This document shows, piece after piece, positions 19,065-26,095 of a stretch of DNA of 35,854 nucleotides. This stretch comes from Anaeromyxobacter sp. (GTDB lineage: Bacteria; Myxococcota; Myxococcia; Myxococcales; Anaeromyxobacteraceae): NCBI GenBank assembly GCA_025360965.1, contig JANYBC010000224.1, forward strand, positions 1 to 35,854, written 5' to 3'. How positions within the stretch are numbered: the first letter of the stretch is position 1; each line of letters begins with the position of its first letter. Under the pieces are notes generated by a model. The model did no database searches. It was given only the letters and a program-made list of their open reading frames with translations, and was not told the DNA's origin. The position numbers and the translations under genes are program-made.

Positions 19065-19700
19065 ATGCCCACCCACCCAGCCGCCCCACCCGCCTGGAGC
19101 CGCGCCGAGCGCGCCGCCCTGCGCCGCCTCTCGACGCCGCGCCGCATCCAGGATCTGCTCGACCTCTTCGCCTACCGGGCGGAGGACGCCCCGGCATCGC
19201 CCCGCCGGGCGCTGGCCGAGCGCCGAGCCCACTGCTTCGACGGCGCCCTGCTGGCCGCGGCAGCGCTCCGCTTCCACGGCCACCGGCCGCTGCTGCTCGA
19301 CCTGCGGGCCGTGCAGGACGACGACCACGTCCTGGCGGTCTTCCAGTTCGATGGCGCCTGGGGCGCGGTCGCCAAGTCCAACTTCGCAGGGCTCCGCTAC
19401 CGCGAGCCCATCCACCGCAGCTTGCGCGAGCTGGCCTTGAGCTACTTCGACCCCTACTACGGCCTGAAGCGGCGCAGGACGCTGCGCCAGTACTCGGCGC
19501 GGCCCCTCGACCTGCGGCGCTTCGACCGGCTCGGCTGGGAGTTCGACGAGGCGGTGGCGCCGCGGCTGGCCGAGCGGCTCGACGCCCTGCCTCATCGCTC
19601 GCTGCTGACGCCCGCGCAGGTGGGCCGGCTCACGCCGCTCGATCCGCGCTCGGTCCGGGCCGGGATGGTCGGCACCGACCTGGCCGGCGTCCACCGCTGA
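19065..19700 (+). CDS. Transglutaminase-like protein of unknown function
   Basis: 211 residues, no signal peptide. The central part has the order expected of a papain/transglutaminase-like fold: Cys57 at the start of a helix (HCFDGALLAAAALRFHG), a beta strand (PLLLDLRA), then His88 (DDDHVLAVFQ) and a following strand (GAWGAVAKSN). This C...H spacing is what is seen in transglutaminase-like cysteine peptidases. The third catalytic acid is not obvious. The C-terminal third (FDPYYGLKRRRTLRQYS onward) is basic and has no recognised match. It could be a peptidase, acyltransferase or inactive homologue. Convergent with the next gene, six bases apart. Confidence 0.6.
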   Translation: MPTHPAAPPAWSRAERAALRRLSTPRRIQDLLDLFAYRAEDAPASPRRALAERRAHCFDGALLAAAALRFHGHRPLLLDLRAVQDDDHVLAVFQFDGAWGAVAKSNFAGLRYREPIHRSLRELALSYFDPYYGLKRRRTLRQYSARPLDLRRFDRLGWEFDEAVAPRLAERLDALPHRSLLTPAQVGRLTPLDPRSVRAGMVGTDLAGVHR

Positions 19701-19706
19701 CGGCCC

Positions 19707-20813
19707 CTACTTGCCGAACCTGACCGGCATGGTGACCCAGAGCGTCATCGGCTTGCCCTGGGCAGTCGCCCCTGGGATGAACTCGCAGCGCTGGATGGCC
19801 GACCAGATGGCGGACGAGATCCGCTGGTCGGTGGGACCGGACAGGTAGGCGTACTGCGAGACCTGCCCGGTCTCGTCCACGGCGAACTTGACGGTGGCGG
19901 TCTCGCCGTCGATGTCGGCGAGGTCGCGTGGGAGCCGCAGCGTGCTGACGACGCACCCGGGTTTGGCCAGCCTGGCCTTCTGCTGGCCTTCCCGGGCGTA
20001 GGAGGGGCCGATCTGAATCGGGGCGGAGGAGACCGGCAACTCCTGCCTGGCGGCGACGAACTGCGGCGCCGGCAGGGGCTCCGGCTCAGGGCGCGTGGGC
20101 GGGGCCGGGCGCGGCGGGGCCGGGGCCGGCGCCGGCTTCTCGACCCGGGCCACCTCGCGGACCGGAGGGGGCGCGGCTGGCCGGGCGGGCCGGGCCGGCT
20201 GGGGAGCGGCGGTCGCCTCGCGCTCGGGAGGCTTTCGCTTCTCGCGCGGTGGCACCGCAGGGTCGTTCGGCAGGTCGCGCGTCACCACCGGCAAGGGCAC
20301 GTCGGGCTCGGCCACCGGCGGCGGGCTCGACTCGGGTGGGCGCCCGATCTTGATCACCGAGGGATCGAGCGACCTGGAGGCGGCGACGGCCTTCGGGGCC
20401 GACTGGCCGCGGAGCAGCGCGAAGGCGGCGATGGCGACGATCAGGACCAGCCCGACGACGATGGGGATGAGGGGCGTCCCCCCCTTGGCCGTCGACGCCT
20501 TGAAGCTCGGGGCGGAGGCCATGCGCGTCGCGGCCACCGAGGTCTCGCTCTGCTGGCGGCGCGGCGGTTCCGGGGCCACGGCAGCGGCCATGGCGGGGCG
20601 GGAGGGCGGGCGGCCGGCCGGTCGGGCTGGCGGAGGGGCCGCGGACTCGGGCTCGGGGTCGAACCTGAAGTCCTCGTACCCATCGGCCGGAATGGGCGGC
20701 CCGCTGGGCGGAGCGGCGGTGAGCGAAGCCTGGCAGGCAGGGCACCGCCCGTTGGGTCCAGGCGGGGAGGTGACTTCTCGACCGCAGCGCGCGCAGTGAA
20801 CGATGGTGACCAT
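19707..20813 (-). CDS. Zinc-ribbon / membrane / TonB C-terminal-like envelope protein
   Basis: 368 residues. N-terminal zinc ribbon CARC...CPAC (Cys 7, 10, 24, 27) in the cytosol; disordered Pro-rich linker; one membrane helix (115-134); a long periplasmic Pro/Ala/Arg/Lys linker (135-265); and a C-terminal domain (about 283-368) with AVDETGQVSQYAYLSG and CEFIPGATAQGKPM, the TonB_C-like fold. Cys287 and Cys343 could form a disulfide. Myxobacteria have several proteins of this design (AgmX/PglI-like and energy transducers). The zinc ribbon suggests a cytosolic partner rather than ExbB/ExbD alone. Start ATG at 20813 gives the zinc ribbon at the very N-terminus. Confidence 0.82.
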   Translation of the reverse strand: MVTIVHCARCGREVTSPPGPNGRCPACQASLTAAPPSGPPIPADGYEDFRFDPEPESAAPPPARPAGRPPSRPAMAAAVAPEPPRRQQSETSVAATRMASAPSFKASTAKGGTPLIPIVVGLVLIVAIAAFALLRGQSAPKAVAASRSLDPSVIKIGRPPESSPPPVAEPDVPLPVVTRDLPNDPAVPPREKRKPPEREATAAPQPARPARPAAPPPVREVARVEKPAPAPAPPRPAPPTRPEPEPLPAPQFVAARQELPVSSAPIQIGPSYAREGQQKARLAKPGCVVSTLRLPRDLADIDGETATVKFAVDETGQVSQYAYLSGPTDQRISSAIWSAIQRCEFIPGATAQGKPMTLWVTMPVRFGK

Positions 20814-20874
20814 GTGGCAGCAATGTACCCAAAGGTGACGCGGATTGCACTTCGAGGGCCGCCACCATTCGCAG

Positions 20875-20911
20875 GAATCGAGGCGATTCGAAGGCGCCCT
20901 GACGCCTTCGA
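20875..20911. promoter_or_regulatory. Two adjoining perfect dyads between divergent envelope genes
   Basis: GAATCG-AGG-CGATTC (20875-20889) abuts TCGAAGGCG-CCCTGA-CGCCTTCGA (20888-20911), 6-bp and 9-bp perfect arms. A -10-like TACACT follows at 20925-20930, nine bases before the ATG at 20940. The second dyad sits where a -35 would be, so it may be an operator in place of a -35. Confidence 0.45.
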
Positions 20912-20939
20912 GGGGGTGAGTTGCTACACTTCCCCCAAC

Positions 20940-22106
20940 ATGAACCGCGGAGTGGGTCAAAAAAAGGCGCCATTGACCCGGACCTTCGTGGCCGCGGGCG
21001 GCCTGCTCCTCCTCACGGCCCTGGCGTGGCCGGGGCCGGTGTGGGGCCAGGTCGCTGGCGTGCCGCCCGACGAGGGGGCCCCGGGGGCGACCGCCGACGA
21101 CGCCGCGGAGCGCGAGGACTTGCCCCCGGTACCACCCGGCCAGGACGAGCCCGGGGAGGGGTGGCTTGAGAAGCAGAAGGCCGTGGTGGAGGACAACCTC
21201 GGCGAGTTGGTGACCGCCTTCGACCTCTTCTTCGACAAGAACCGCATGCTCGACCTCGAGGCCCCCTCGACGCGCTTCCGCGTCAAGACCTCGGTGACCA
21301 CCGCCGAGGACCGGGCCTTCGCCATGGGGTTCGCGGTCGGCACCTCGCTGACCCTGCCGCGCCTGGAGCGCTGGCTCGGCAACGCCCGGCTGCTGGTGGT
21401 CGGAGAGAAGGCCCAGGCCGGCGTGCCGCCCGCGCCCATGGGCAGCGGCGGCCCGGTCGGCACCTCGCTCCCCGCGACGTCTTCGCCGGAGTCGGACGCC
21501 GCGGTCGCGGAGCTGACACGGGGGCGTGGCCGGGCCGAGCTTCGCTTCGACGTGGTCCGGCAAGGACCGCTGGTCTTCGACACCGGCGCCGGCTTCACCC
21601 TGGCCTGGCCGGTGGTCCCCTTCGCCAACCTGCGCGCCCACCTGCGCCTGCCGCTCGGGTGGGGCTTCATGCTCCGCGCCACCGACGTGCTCTTCGTCGA
21701 GCTGGGGGGCCGGGGGCCGGGCACCGGCCTCGACTTGGAGCTGGAGCGGTTCCTCGGCGCCGCCGTCCGCCTCAGCTGGGAAGGGCACGGGCTCTACGCC
21801 GAGAAGACCCGGGGCATCGAGTGGGGCACCCAGATCGCTGGCGAGTGGAAGGTCCACCCCCGCACCGGGCTCTCCAGCGGGGTCGCCTGCAGCGGCTTCG
21901 GAACGCCGTCACCCGGGCTGGACGTCTGGCGCACCTGGGTAGGAGTCCGGCAAGATGTCTGGAGGGGGTGGATCTTCGTCGAGCTGGACCCGGGGATCTC
22001 CTGGCCGAGGCCGGCCGGGATGGCGCGGGCCCCGGTCTGGGCTGTCACCCTGCGGCTGGAGGTTGTGATCGAAGGGCACGGGATGACGAACGAAGCGGCA
22101 CCATGA
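20940..22106 (+). CDS. Exported protein, probably outer-membrane beta structure
   Basis: 388 residues; family not recognised. Signal peptide: basic MNRGVGQKKAPLTR, then a hydrophobic stretch, probable cleavage after VWG (about residue 36). An acidic Pro-rich segment (40-75) follows. The remainder has alternating polar/hydrophobic strands with Gly and aromatic residues (FDTGAGFTLAWPVVPFANL, FMLRATDVLFVELGGRG) that look like an outer-membrane barrel or beta-sandwich; the last strand pair (WAVTLRLEVVIEGHG) is not C-terminal. One Cys (about 320) in the mature part. Its stop overlaps the cardiolipin synthase start by 4 nt (ATGA), tying it to membrane lipid biogenesis by context only. Confidence 0.7.
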   Translation: MNRGVGQKKAPLTRTFVAAGGLLLLTALAWPGPVWGQVAGVPPDEGAPGATADDAAEREDLPPVPPGQDEPGEGWLEKQKAVVEDNLGELVTAFDLFFDKNRMLDLEAPSTRFRVKTSVTTAEDRAFAMGFAVGTSLTLPRLERWLGNARLLVVGEKAQAGVPPAPMGSGGPVGTSLPATSSPESDAAVAELTRGRGRAELRFDVVRQGPLVFDTGAGFTLAWPVVPFANLRAHLRLPLGWGFMLRATDVLFVELGGRGPGTGLDLELERFLGAAVRLSWEGHGLYAEKTRGIEWGTQIAGEWKVHPRTGLSSGVACSGFGTPSPGLDVWRTWVGVRQDVWRGWIFVELDPGISWPRPAGMARAPVWAVTLRLEVVIEGHGMTNEAAP

Positions 22107-23584
22107 GCTGGTCCTGGATGCGAGAGCTGCTCTCCTCGCCCGGCCTCCTGGCCGGGCTCGAGGCGCTCTGGATCGTCTTCATGGTCGGGTGGATGCTGCA
22201 GGAGCGGCGCCCGCCGGTGACCACGCTGGCCTGGATCCTCGGCCTGGCCATGCTCCCGCTGGTCGGCGTCCCGGTCTACCTCGTCCTCGGCCCGCGGCGG
22301 CTCAAGCGCCGGCTGCTGCGCCGCGCCAAGGCCCGGCGCGGGCTGGCCGGGACGCCGGAGCCCTGGGAGGCGCTGGAGGCCAACGCGCCCGTCGACACCC
22401 GCCAGCTGCTGGCGCTGGCGCGCCACCTCACCGGCGTGCCGGGCGAGACCGCCATCGACCTGACGCTGTACGACGACGGCGACCGGGCCATCGACGCCAT
22501 CATCGAGGCGATCCGGGCCGCGCGCGATCATGTTCACCTCGAGTACTACATCTTCTCCGCCGACCGGACCGGCACCCGGGTCCGCGACGCCCTGGTGGAG
22601 CGGGCCCGCGCCGGGGTGACGGTCCGGCTGCTCGTCGACGCTGCCGGAACCTCGCTGAAGAAGGCCTTCCTGGCCCCGCTGCTCGAGGCCGGCGGGCAGG
22701 TGGCCCGCTTCAACCCGGCCTTCGGTGGCCGCAGCTCGACCCGCTTCTTCAACTTCCGCACCCACCGCAAGATCGCCATCTGCGACGGGCTCACCGCCTT
22801 CACCGGGGGTGTCAACGTCACCGACAGCCACAGCCGCTCGGCTTCGGGGAGCGCCGCCTGGCGCGACACCCACCTGCGCTTCACCGGCAACGCCGTCCAC
22901 GGCCTGCAGCTGGCCTTCCTGGAGGACTGGATCTTCTCCGTGCCGGGCGAGCCGCGGACCGAGGGCGAGGCGCTCCGGGCCCGCTACTTCCCGGAGGCCA
23001 GGCGCGGCCACCACCTGGTGCAGGTGGTCGCCTCCGGGCCGGACGAGGTCGGCCCGCGCCAGTCCCGGCTCGAGGAGGCCGGTCACGCCGTCGAGGCGCT
23101 CTACTTCGCGGCGCTGGCCGGCGCCCGCCAGCGCATCTGGCTGACCACGCCCTACCTGCTGCCGAGCGAGTCGATGGCGGCGGCGCTGGAGAGCGCGGCG
23201 CTCCGCGGCGTCGACGTCCGGCTGCTGGTGCCGGTCCGGACCGACTCGCGGCTGGTGGACGCGGCCAGCCGGACCTACTGGGACGGGCTGCTGGCGGCCG
23301 GCGTGAAGATCTTCCGCTACGGCCCGCCCATGATCCACGCCAAGACCTGCGTCGTCGACCAGCACCTCGGCATCGTCGGCACCGCCAACCTCGACAACCG
23401 GAGCTTGCGGCTCAACTTCGAGGTGGTGGTGGCCATCCACGGTGGGCCGACCGTCGAGGAGCTGGCGCGCCTCTTCGTCCGCGACCTCGAGCAGGCCCGC
23501 CCCTGCGCCCAGGAGGGGCGCCGCCAGGCGCTGCCGGCCCGGGTCTTCTCCTCGCTGGCCCGCCTGCTCTCGCCTCTGCTCTGA
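22103..23584 (+). CDS. cls: Cardiolipin synthase (phospholipase D family)
   Basis: 493 residues. Two N-terminal membrane segments (about 17-31 and 43-62) followed by a basic stretch (PRRLKRRLLRRAKARR), then two PLD catalytic HKD motifs: His221-Lys223-Asp228 (HRKIAICDG with FTGGVN) and His412-Lys414-Asp419 (HAKTCVVDQ with GTANLDNRS). It joins two phosphatidylglycerols to make cardiolipin at the inner membrane. Length and topology match bacterial ClsA. ATG at 22103 overlaps the upstream stop by 4 nt, so it is probably translated together with the exported protein. Confidence 0.94.
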   Translation: MSWSWMRELLSSPGLLAGLEALWIVFMVGWMLQERRPPVTTLAWILGLAMLPLVGVPVYLVLGPRRLKRRLLRRAKARRGLAGTPEPWEALEANAPVDTRQLLALARHLTGVPGETAIDLTLYDDGDRAIDAIIEAIRAARDHVHLEYYIFSADRTGTRVRDALVERARAGVTVRLLVDAAGTSLKKAFLAPLLEAGGQVARFNPAFGGRSSTRFFNFRTHRKIAICDGLTAFTGGVNVTDSHSRSASGSAAWRDTHLRFTGNAVHGLQLAFLEDWIFSVPGEPRTEGEALRARYFPEARRGHHLVQVVASGPDEVGPRQSRLEEAGHAVEALYFAALAGARQRIWLTTPYLLPSESMAAALESAALRGVDVRLLVPVRTDSRLVDAASRTYWDGLLAAGVKIFRYGPPMIHAKTCVVDQHLGIVGTANLDNRSLRLNFEVVVAIHGGPTVEELARLFVRDLEQARPCAQEGRRQALPARVFSSLARLLSPLL

Positions 23585-23607
23585 CGGGCTGTGGGCCGGG
23601 CCGGCGC

Positions 23608-23613
23608 TATACT
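23608..23613 (+). promoter_or_regulatory. Putative -10 element of a leaderless gene
   Basis: TATACT lies six bases before the ATG at 23620, with no Shine-Dalgarno between, so the transcript would begin at about the start codon. The candidate -35 (CTGACG, 23581-23586) is too far away at 21 bases. Confidence 0.4.
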
Positions 23614-23619
23614 GGCCCG

Positions 23620-23943
23620 ATGCGCCAGGTCCAGGTCCGCGGCTGTCTCCCCGCCCTCGTGCTGCTGCTGGTGCTGGGCGGGCTGGTGGCGCTGGCGATC
23701 TCGGCCAGCCTGGCCTTGGCGCTGCCCGTGGCGGCGGCGCTCCTTCTCATCGGGTTGGCCCGCTCGCTCTGGTACCGGCTCACCGGCCGGAGCCCGCCGC
23801 CCCTGGCCGGCGCCACCTTCCGGACCATCCGCATCGATCCGGGAGGAGCCGCGGGCGGACCACCGGGCTCCGAAGCGGGCGACGGGCCGATCGTGGACGC
23901 GCTGCCGCGCCCGCGTCCCGATCCGGACCGGCCACCAGGCTGA
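23620..23943 (+). CDS. Small two-helix membrane protein of unknown function
   Basis: 107 residues. Two adjacent hydrophobic segments (about 9-28 and 29-50), a basic/aromatic turn (RSLWYRLTGR), then an unstructured Gly/Pro/Asp-rich C-terminal tail ending in alternating Pro-Arg/Asp. No known domain. The position 35 nt after cls and before pal suggests an envelope role. The TATACT six bases upstream suggests separate, leaderless expression. Confidence 0.6.
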   Translation: MRQVQVRGCLPALVLLLVLGGLVALAISASLALALPVAAALLLIGLARSLWYRLTGRSPPPLAGATFRTIRIDPGGAAGGPPGSEAGDGPIVDALPRPRPDPDRPPG

Positions 23944-24044
23944 GGCGGCCAGGGCGTTCCCGGCGCGGCGGCGTGAGAGTTCCCGGCCGCTGGCGGGTAG
24001 GACCGCTGCGGGGCCGATCCCGCACCACTCCCAGGAGGCAGCAG

Positions 24045-24596
24045 ATGCGCTTCGACCGTGCCCATATCACCCTCGCCGCAGGTGCCGTGCTGACGTTGCT
24101 GGTCGCCGGCTGCGCCTCCCCCGCCACGATCGTCAAGCCCGAGACCGGCGTCAACGACGCCGTGGCCGCCGCGCCGATCTCGCCGACCCCGACGCGGGCC
24201 GTGGAGGCCCCCCCGACAGTCGCCGCCGCCTGCACCATCTCCCGCGTCCACTTCGCCTTCGACTCGGCCCTGCTCGATGGGGAGACCCGCACCGAGCTCA
24301 AGGCCGTGGCCGCCTGCCTGGAGCAGAAGCGTCCGGCCACGGTGGTGATCGAGGGGCACACCGACGAGCGCGGCACCTCCGGCTACAACGTCGCGCTCGG
24401 CAACCGGCGCGCCGACTCGGTCCGCGCCTACCTGAAGGATCTCGGGGTGGGGGCGGCCCTGCAGGTCATCTCCTTCGGCAAGGAGCTGCCGCTGGTGAGC
24501 GGCGCCGGCGAGCAGGCCTGGAGCCAGAATCGCCGAGCCGAGCTGCGGCTGCCGGGCGACCAGCGCTCCGACGGACGGCTGGTGGCCGCACGCTAA
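24045..24596 (+). CDS. pal: Peptidoglycan-associated lipoprotein, OmpA domain
   Basis: 183 residues. Lipoprotein signal with LLVAGC (Cys23), a 40-residue Pro/Ala/Thr linker, then an OmpA-like domain (about 66-170): VHFAFDSALLDGETR, the peptidoglycan-binding EGHTDERGTSGYNVALGNRR (Asp107 and the NRR arginines contact diaminopimelate) and SQNRRAELRL. It links the outer membrane to the cell wall. AGGAGG at 24033-24038, six bases before the ATG, is the strongest Shine-Dalgarno in this part of the window. None of the TolA/Q/R/B genes is adjacent, so this may be a second copy rather than the division-related Pal. Its stop overlaps the stop of the convergent sigma factor gene. Confidence 0.9.
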   Translation: MRFDRAHITLAAGAVLTLLVAGCASPATIVKPETGVNDAVAAAPISPTPTRAVEAPPTVAAACTISRVHFAFDSALLDGETRTELKAVAACLEQKRPATVVIEGHTDERGTSGYNVALGNRRADSVRAYLKDLGVGAALQVISFGKELPLVSGAGEQAWSQNRRAELRLPGDQRSDGRLVAAR

Positions 24597-25123
24597 GCCG
24601 CCATGAGCTCCCGGGCCACGCGCCGCGCCGCGGCCCGGGCGTGGCCGACCTGGCCGTTCATGGCCTGGTAGCTCTTGCCGAGCCGGCGGGCCGCGTCGGC
24701 GATCCCCTCGCCGGCCAGGTCGATGCTGACCAGGGCCTCGGCGTGGCCGGGGCAGAGCCGGGAGAGGACCCGCCCCAGATCGCTGGCGGCGTCGGCCCGC
24801 GCTTGAGCGCCGACGCTGGCGTGCGGGCTCTCCGCGGCCAGCTGGGCCCCGAGCCGCGTGCGGGTGGCCCCGTCGCGCAGCGTGGAGAGGGTGCGGTTGC
24901 GGACGATGGTGGCGAGCAGCGCCTCCGGCGTGCCGAGCGCCGCGTCATAGCGGGGAAGCGACGAGGAGAGGAAGGCGACCAGGGCATCCTGGGCCCGGTC
25001 CTCGACGTCGGGGTGCGAATGCGGGCGGCGCAGCACCTTGGCGGCGACGGCGCGGGCATGATCGAGCAGGTGGGCCCAGCGCGCGTTCTCGGTCTCTGTC
25101 CAGGTGGTCTGGCGGGTGGTCAT
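24593..25123 (-). CDS. Sigma-70 family (ECF-type) RNA polymerase sigma factor
   Basis: 176 residues. Region 2 at about 18-90 (VEDRAQDALVAFLSS, then LLATIVRNRTLSTLRDGATR), a linker, and region 4 at about 112-172 with a helix-turn-helix (EGIADAARRLGKSYQAMNGQVGHAR, positions 139-163). The promoter-recognition helix is unusual and the -10-recognition part is divergent, so this belongs to an atypical ECF group. No anti-sigma factor is adjacent on its strand. It is divergent from the second sigma factor (192 nt apart). ATG at 25123 has GGGAGA upstream. Confidence 0.75.
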   Translation of the reverse strand: MTTRQTTWTETENARWAHLLDHARAVAAKVLRRPHSHPDVEDRAQDALVAFLSSSLPRYDAALGTPEALLATIVRNRTLSTLRDGATRTRLGAQLAAESPHASVGAQARADAASDLGRVLSRLCPGHAEALVSIDLAGEGIADAARRLGKSYQAMNGQVGHARAAARRVARELMAA

Positions 25124-25315
25124 CGGCGGTGGTCTCCCGGGGCGGAAGGCCCCTCTGCAGTGAAAACGCCGCCGCTGCCACATCCGGCTACCTGGGGCGT
25201 CCCGCGGGCCGCTTCAAGCAGGCGCCAGCACGGGCGAATCAGGAATCTTCGGGCCCTGGAATTCCGGCCCGCCCCTGCCCTGGAAGGCTGGGGCAGGTTA
25301 CCCTCAGCGCTCGCG

Positions 25316-26095
25316 ATGGAGCACCCCACCCCAGCCGAGCAGGGACCGAGCACCGAGCGGCTCGTCGCCGAGGCCTACGACGAGCTCCGCGAGCGGGTCC
25401 GGGCCATGAGCCGCGGCGCCCCGCCCACGCTGGCCGGCACCGCCGGGCTCCACACGGCGCTGGAGCGGATCTTGCGCCGTCGCACCACCTTCCGCGACGC
25501 CCGCCACTTCACCGCCTACTGCCTCTTCCTGATCCGCCGGCTCTGGATCTCGCGCTGGCGGGCCACGGCGCGGCGGCACGGGCGGGAGGCGGCTTCGCTG
25601 CTCCCGCTGCTGACGCTGATCCACGGCGAGCCGGTGGCGGCCAGCCGTGAGGAGTCGCTGGCGGTGCTGGAGCTGCTGGCGCGCCTGCGCGCCGACCCGA
25701 ACATCTCGCGGCGGCGCCGCATCGCGCGCGCCGTGGAGTGCCACATGGTGGCAGGCTTCACCCAGGCCGAGACCGCCGACCTGCTGGGAGAGTCGAAGGG
25801 GATGGTGCAACAGCGGCTTGCCTTCTTCCTGGCCTGGGCGAGGCTGGCGGTGGCCCCGGATCTCGGCCTGGTGGAGCGGGCGGTGGCGGCGGTGGCGACG
25901 GATGGCAGGCTGGGGAGGCGGGAGCTGATCGCAGAGGCGGCGCGCCGCTACTACCTGTGCGGCGAAGCCCGGGGGGTCATCGCGGCAGCCACCGGATCGA
26001 CGCCAGGCCGGGTGGAGCAGGACCTGCAGCTCTTCGCCGCCTGGGTGGCGGCGCGCGAGGCGAAACGCGGGGCGAGAGAGGAGCTGGGCGCGTGA
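25316..26095 (+). CDS. ECF sigma factor of the kinase-associated type, with C-terminal extension
   Basis: 259 residues, longer than the usual 180-200. Region 2 (about 16-95) has AYDELRERVRAMSRG and FRDARHFTAYCLFLIRRLW, the pattern of Sigma70_ECF proteins that are paired with Ser/Thr kinases in planctomycetes and related bacteria. Region 4 (about 112-176) has GFTQAETADLLGESKGMVQQ as helix-turn-helix. Residues 180-259 are an added helical domain with a second HTH-like stretch (ARGVIAAATGSTPGRVEQ). The stop overlaps the kinase GTG by 4 nt, so stoichiometry with the kinase is probably controlled by coupling. Probably activated by phosphorylation, by analogy with ECF43-like systems. Confidence 0.72.
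   Translation: MEHPTPAEQGPSTERLVAEAYDELRERVRAMSRGAPPTLAGTAGLHTALERILRRRTTFRDARHFTAYCLFLIRRLWISRWRATARRHGREAASLLPLLTLIHGEPVAASREESLAVLELLARLRADPNISRRRRIARAVECHMVAGFTQAETADLLGESKGMVQQRLAFFLAWARLAVAPDLGLVERAVAAVATDGRLGRRELIAEAARRYYLCGEARGVIAAATGSTPGRVEQDLQLFAAWVAAREAKRGAREELGA

Noticed and set aside
23956-23987. GTTCCCGGC direct repeat upstream of pal
   Set aside because: Nine G+C-rich bases repeated 23 apart are not remarkable at this base composition, and no promoter can be aligned with them.
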